Positions 62,909-64,000 of a stretch of 64,000 bases of DNA are shown piece after piece (position 1 is the first letter of the stretch; each line of letters opens with the position of its first letter). Source of the stretch: Enterobacter sp. JUb54 (lineage in GTDB: Bacteria; Pseudomonadota; Gammaproteobacteria; Enterobacterales; Enterobacteriaceae); the NCBI RefSeq assembly GCF_014298075.1, contig NZ_CP060418.1:4216001-4280000 (forward strand), given 5' to 3'. Under the pieces are notes generated by a model. That model was not told the origin of the DNA, searched no databases, and saw only the letters and a list, made by a program, of their open reading frames with translations. Both the position numbers and the translations under genes were made by a program.

Positions 62909-64000
62909 GACGTTTTCTCCCTGTCAGTGGACAGACGATGCGGTTCAGGGAACCGTCGCCAGTGGCGTCCATCATGGGTGGCATTGATGGTGACATTTTT
63001 CTCGACCGAGATCGGCAACGGCGTATTCCATTGAGATGGATCGATTCCGCGCATCAACAGAATTTCGGCGGTGATCTGTTTATCTTCGAACCAAACCATA
63101 CGGTTAGAGAAGATATCGCCGGTGGGCAACGGGAAAATATGGTTTAACGCGGTGTCGAGGTCATTCACGCGACAAAACGACAGAAAAAGCACTAATCGGT
63201 TATTACCGATGGTCATGATATCGCCCATACGATTCGGGCGACACAGCGTTAACGCCTGCTCGACCCGCAGGCCCGGCGCCGGACGTAACGCCACCATCAC
63301 CCCTTTGCTGTCTTCAGGCAGCATGGTGTTCGTCATGATGTTGTGCACCGCCGTGCAGAAATCGCCCCACTTCTGGAAACCGCGCAGATTGAGCGGCTGG
63401 CTCCAGCTCAGCAGGGTGTCAAACTCTTCTGGAATATGGCGGGTGAATTTTTGCTTCTGCACGCTTTCTATTAAGGTCAGGCAGCGGGAAAGCGGGGCGC
63501 TGGAGGGGATCACCATATTCGCGCCGCTGCTTAACAGCAGCCGTTCATCGGTGGTGCGCAGGCTTGGCGTCTGCTCGCGTACGACAATTTTCAAGGCGCT
63601 GCCGCGCTGCTTACGCAAGATATGGATATAGCGGCCCAGTTGCTCAATCTGTTCGTTTTGGGTGATGGAGAACAGCAGGGTGGCCGCCTGTGATTTGCGT
63701 GCGGCATTAAAGACGGCATCGTTGGTATCAAACAGCGTCCAGTACTCGGACAGCGCAGGCGCACCTTCCAGCACCCGCAGGTTGCTCAGTACCACCTTCT
63801 CATCGCTGCGCGGTTGCACCAGCGTCTCTTCATCTTGCGCCAGGTGCCAGCCGTCGTCGCCGTGTAAAACCGTCAGCTGCTGCTGCGCGCTCATTCCCTT
63901 TTCGCTGCCCCAGAAAGCAATATCAAATAAAAAACTATCGCCCTGGTAGCGCAGGCTGGCGAGCCCGGAAAGCGACCGGTATTCATTTAGCAGGGGGGAA
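62905..64000 (-). CDS. bcsE: c-di-GMP-binding cellulose regulator BcsE (5' end outside window)
   Basis: About 365 C-terminal residues are present; the frame stays open to the window edge and E. coli BcsE is 523 long, so about 160 residues are missing. An internal ATG at 63894 is not the real start, because upstream codons continue with [16 protein letters not shown], matching E. coli. The degenerate GGDEF-like part (GIL domain) includes [20 protein letters not shown], with the RxxD-type c-di-GMP site (CRPNRMGD region). BcsE binds c-di-GMP and raises cellulose output of the type II system. It leads bcsEFG; the divergent bcsRQABZC is expected to the right. Confidence 0.93.
   Translation of the reverse strand, partial: SPLLNEYRSLSGLASLRYQGDSFLFDIAFWGSEKGMSAQQQLTVLHGDDGWHLAQDEETLVQPRSDEKVVLSNLRVLEGAPALSEYWTLFDTNDAVFNAARKSQAATLLFSITQNEQIEQLGRYIHILRKQRGSALKIVVREQTPSLRTTDERLLLSSGANMVIPSSAPLSRCLTLIESVQKQKFTRHIPEEFDTLLSWSQPLNLRGFQKWGDFCTAVHNIMTNTMLPEDSKGVMVALRPAPGLRVEQALTLCRPNRMGDIMTIGNNRLVLFLSFCRVNDLDTALNHIFPLPTGDIFSNRMVWFEDKQITAEILLMRGIDPSQWNTPLPISVEKNVTINATHDGRHWRRFPEPHRLSTDREKTS

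Overview
The window is enterobacterial chromosome, about 57% GC by eye. Its backbone matches, gene for gene, the Escherichia coli stretch yiaJ-ysaA-avtA-malS-bax-xylRHGFAB-wecH-ysaB-glyQS-cspA-yiaG-yiaF-ghrB-yiaD-bisC-yiaC-tag-yhjY-yhjX-eptB-proK-dppABCDF-bcsGFE. Accessory blocks inserted in that backbone (2-ketogluconate genes, an aromatic-acid transporter, an ABC-F protein, a second BcsD-type cellulose operon with a ParD-like/Map pair) point to the Klebsiella / Raoultella / Enterobacter / Kosakonia group rather than Escherichia or Salmonella. I infer the genus group only. No IS element, prophage, rRNA or CRISPR array was seen.

Layout. 1-3.4 kb: a ribose-type sugar ABC transporter (permease cut by the window edge) divergent from the IclR regulator yiaJ, then the ferredoxin ysaA. 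3.4-8 kb: avtA, the periplasmic amylase malS behind a cluster of MalT boxes, and bax. 8-16.5 kb: the complete D-xylose regulon (xylR, xylFGH, divergent xylAB), with a 171-bp palindromic repeat between xylA and xylB. 16.5-21.2 kb: wecH, ysaB, glyQS. 21.2-26.2 kb: two small secreted proteins, an ABC-F ATPase, cspA with its cold-shock leader, yiaG, and an aromatic-acid MFS transporter behind PcaR-like operator boxes. 26.6-36.9 kb: yiaF; a 2-ketogluconate operon (kguE-kguK-kguT-ghrB) with its LacI/PtxS-type regulator and a recognisable operator; yiaD, bisC, yiaC, tag. 37-41.4 kb: yhjY, yhjX with the YpdB direct repeat, eptB, tRNA-Pro(CGG). 42-47.9 kb: the dipeptide transporter dppABCDF. 48.3-64 kb: cellulose island with bcsO-Q-A-B-C-D-Z on the plus strand, converging on bcsE-F-G (bcsE runs off the window), with a small ParD-like gene and an extra methionine aminopeptidase between them.

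How the genes work together. The left half serves carbohydrate uptake and entry into central metabolism (xylose, maltodextrins, 2-ketogluconate, an unidentified sugar). The right half serves peptide uptake and the cell surface: EptB adds phosphoethanolamine to the LPS core, the Bcs proteins make and export cellulose, and BcsG/F/E modify and boost that cellulose. Three ERIC-type repeats (about 36.97, 39.34 and 42.04 kb) lie in the leaders of yhjY, eptB and dppA.

The most unusual item is the ParD-like/Map pair at 59.8-60.8 kb, which is laid out like a toxin-antitoxin operon but whose second gene encodes an apparently intact housekeeping-type enzyme.
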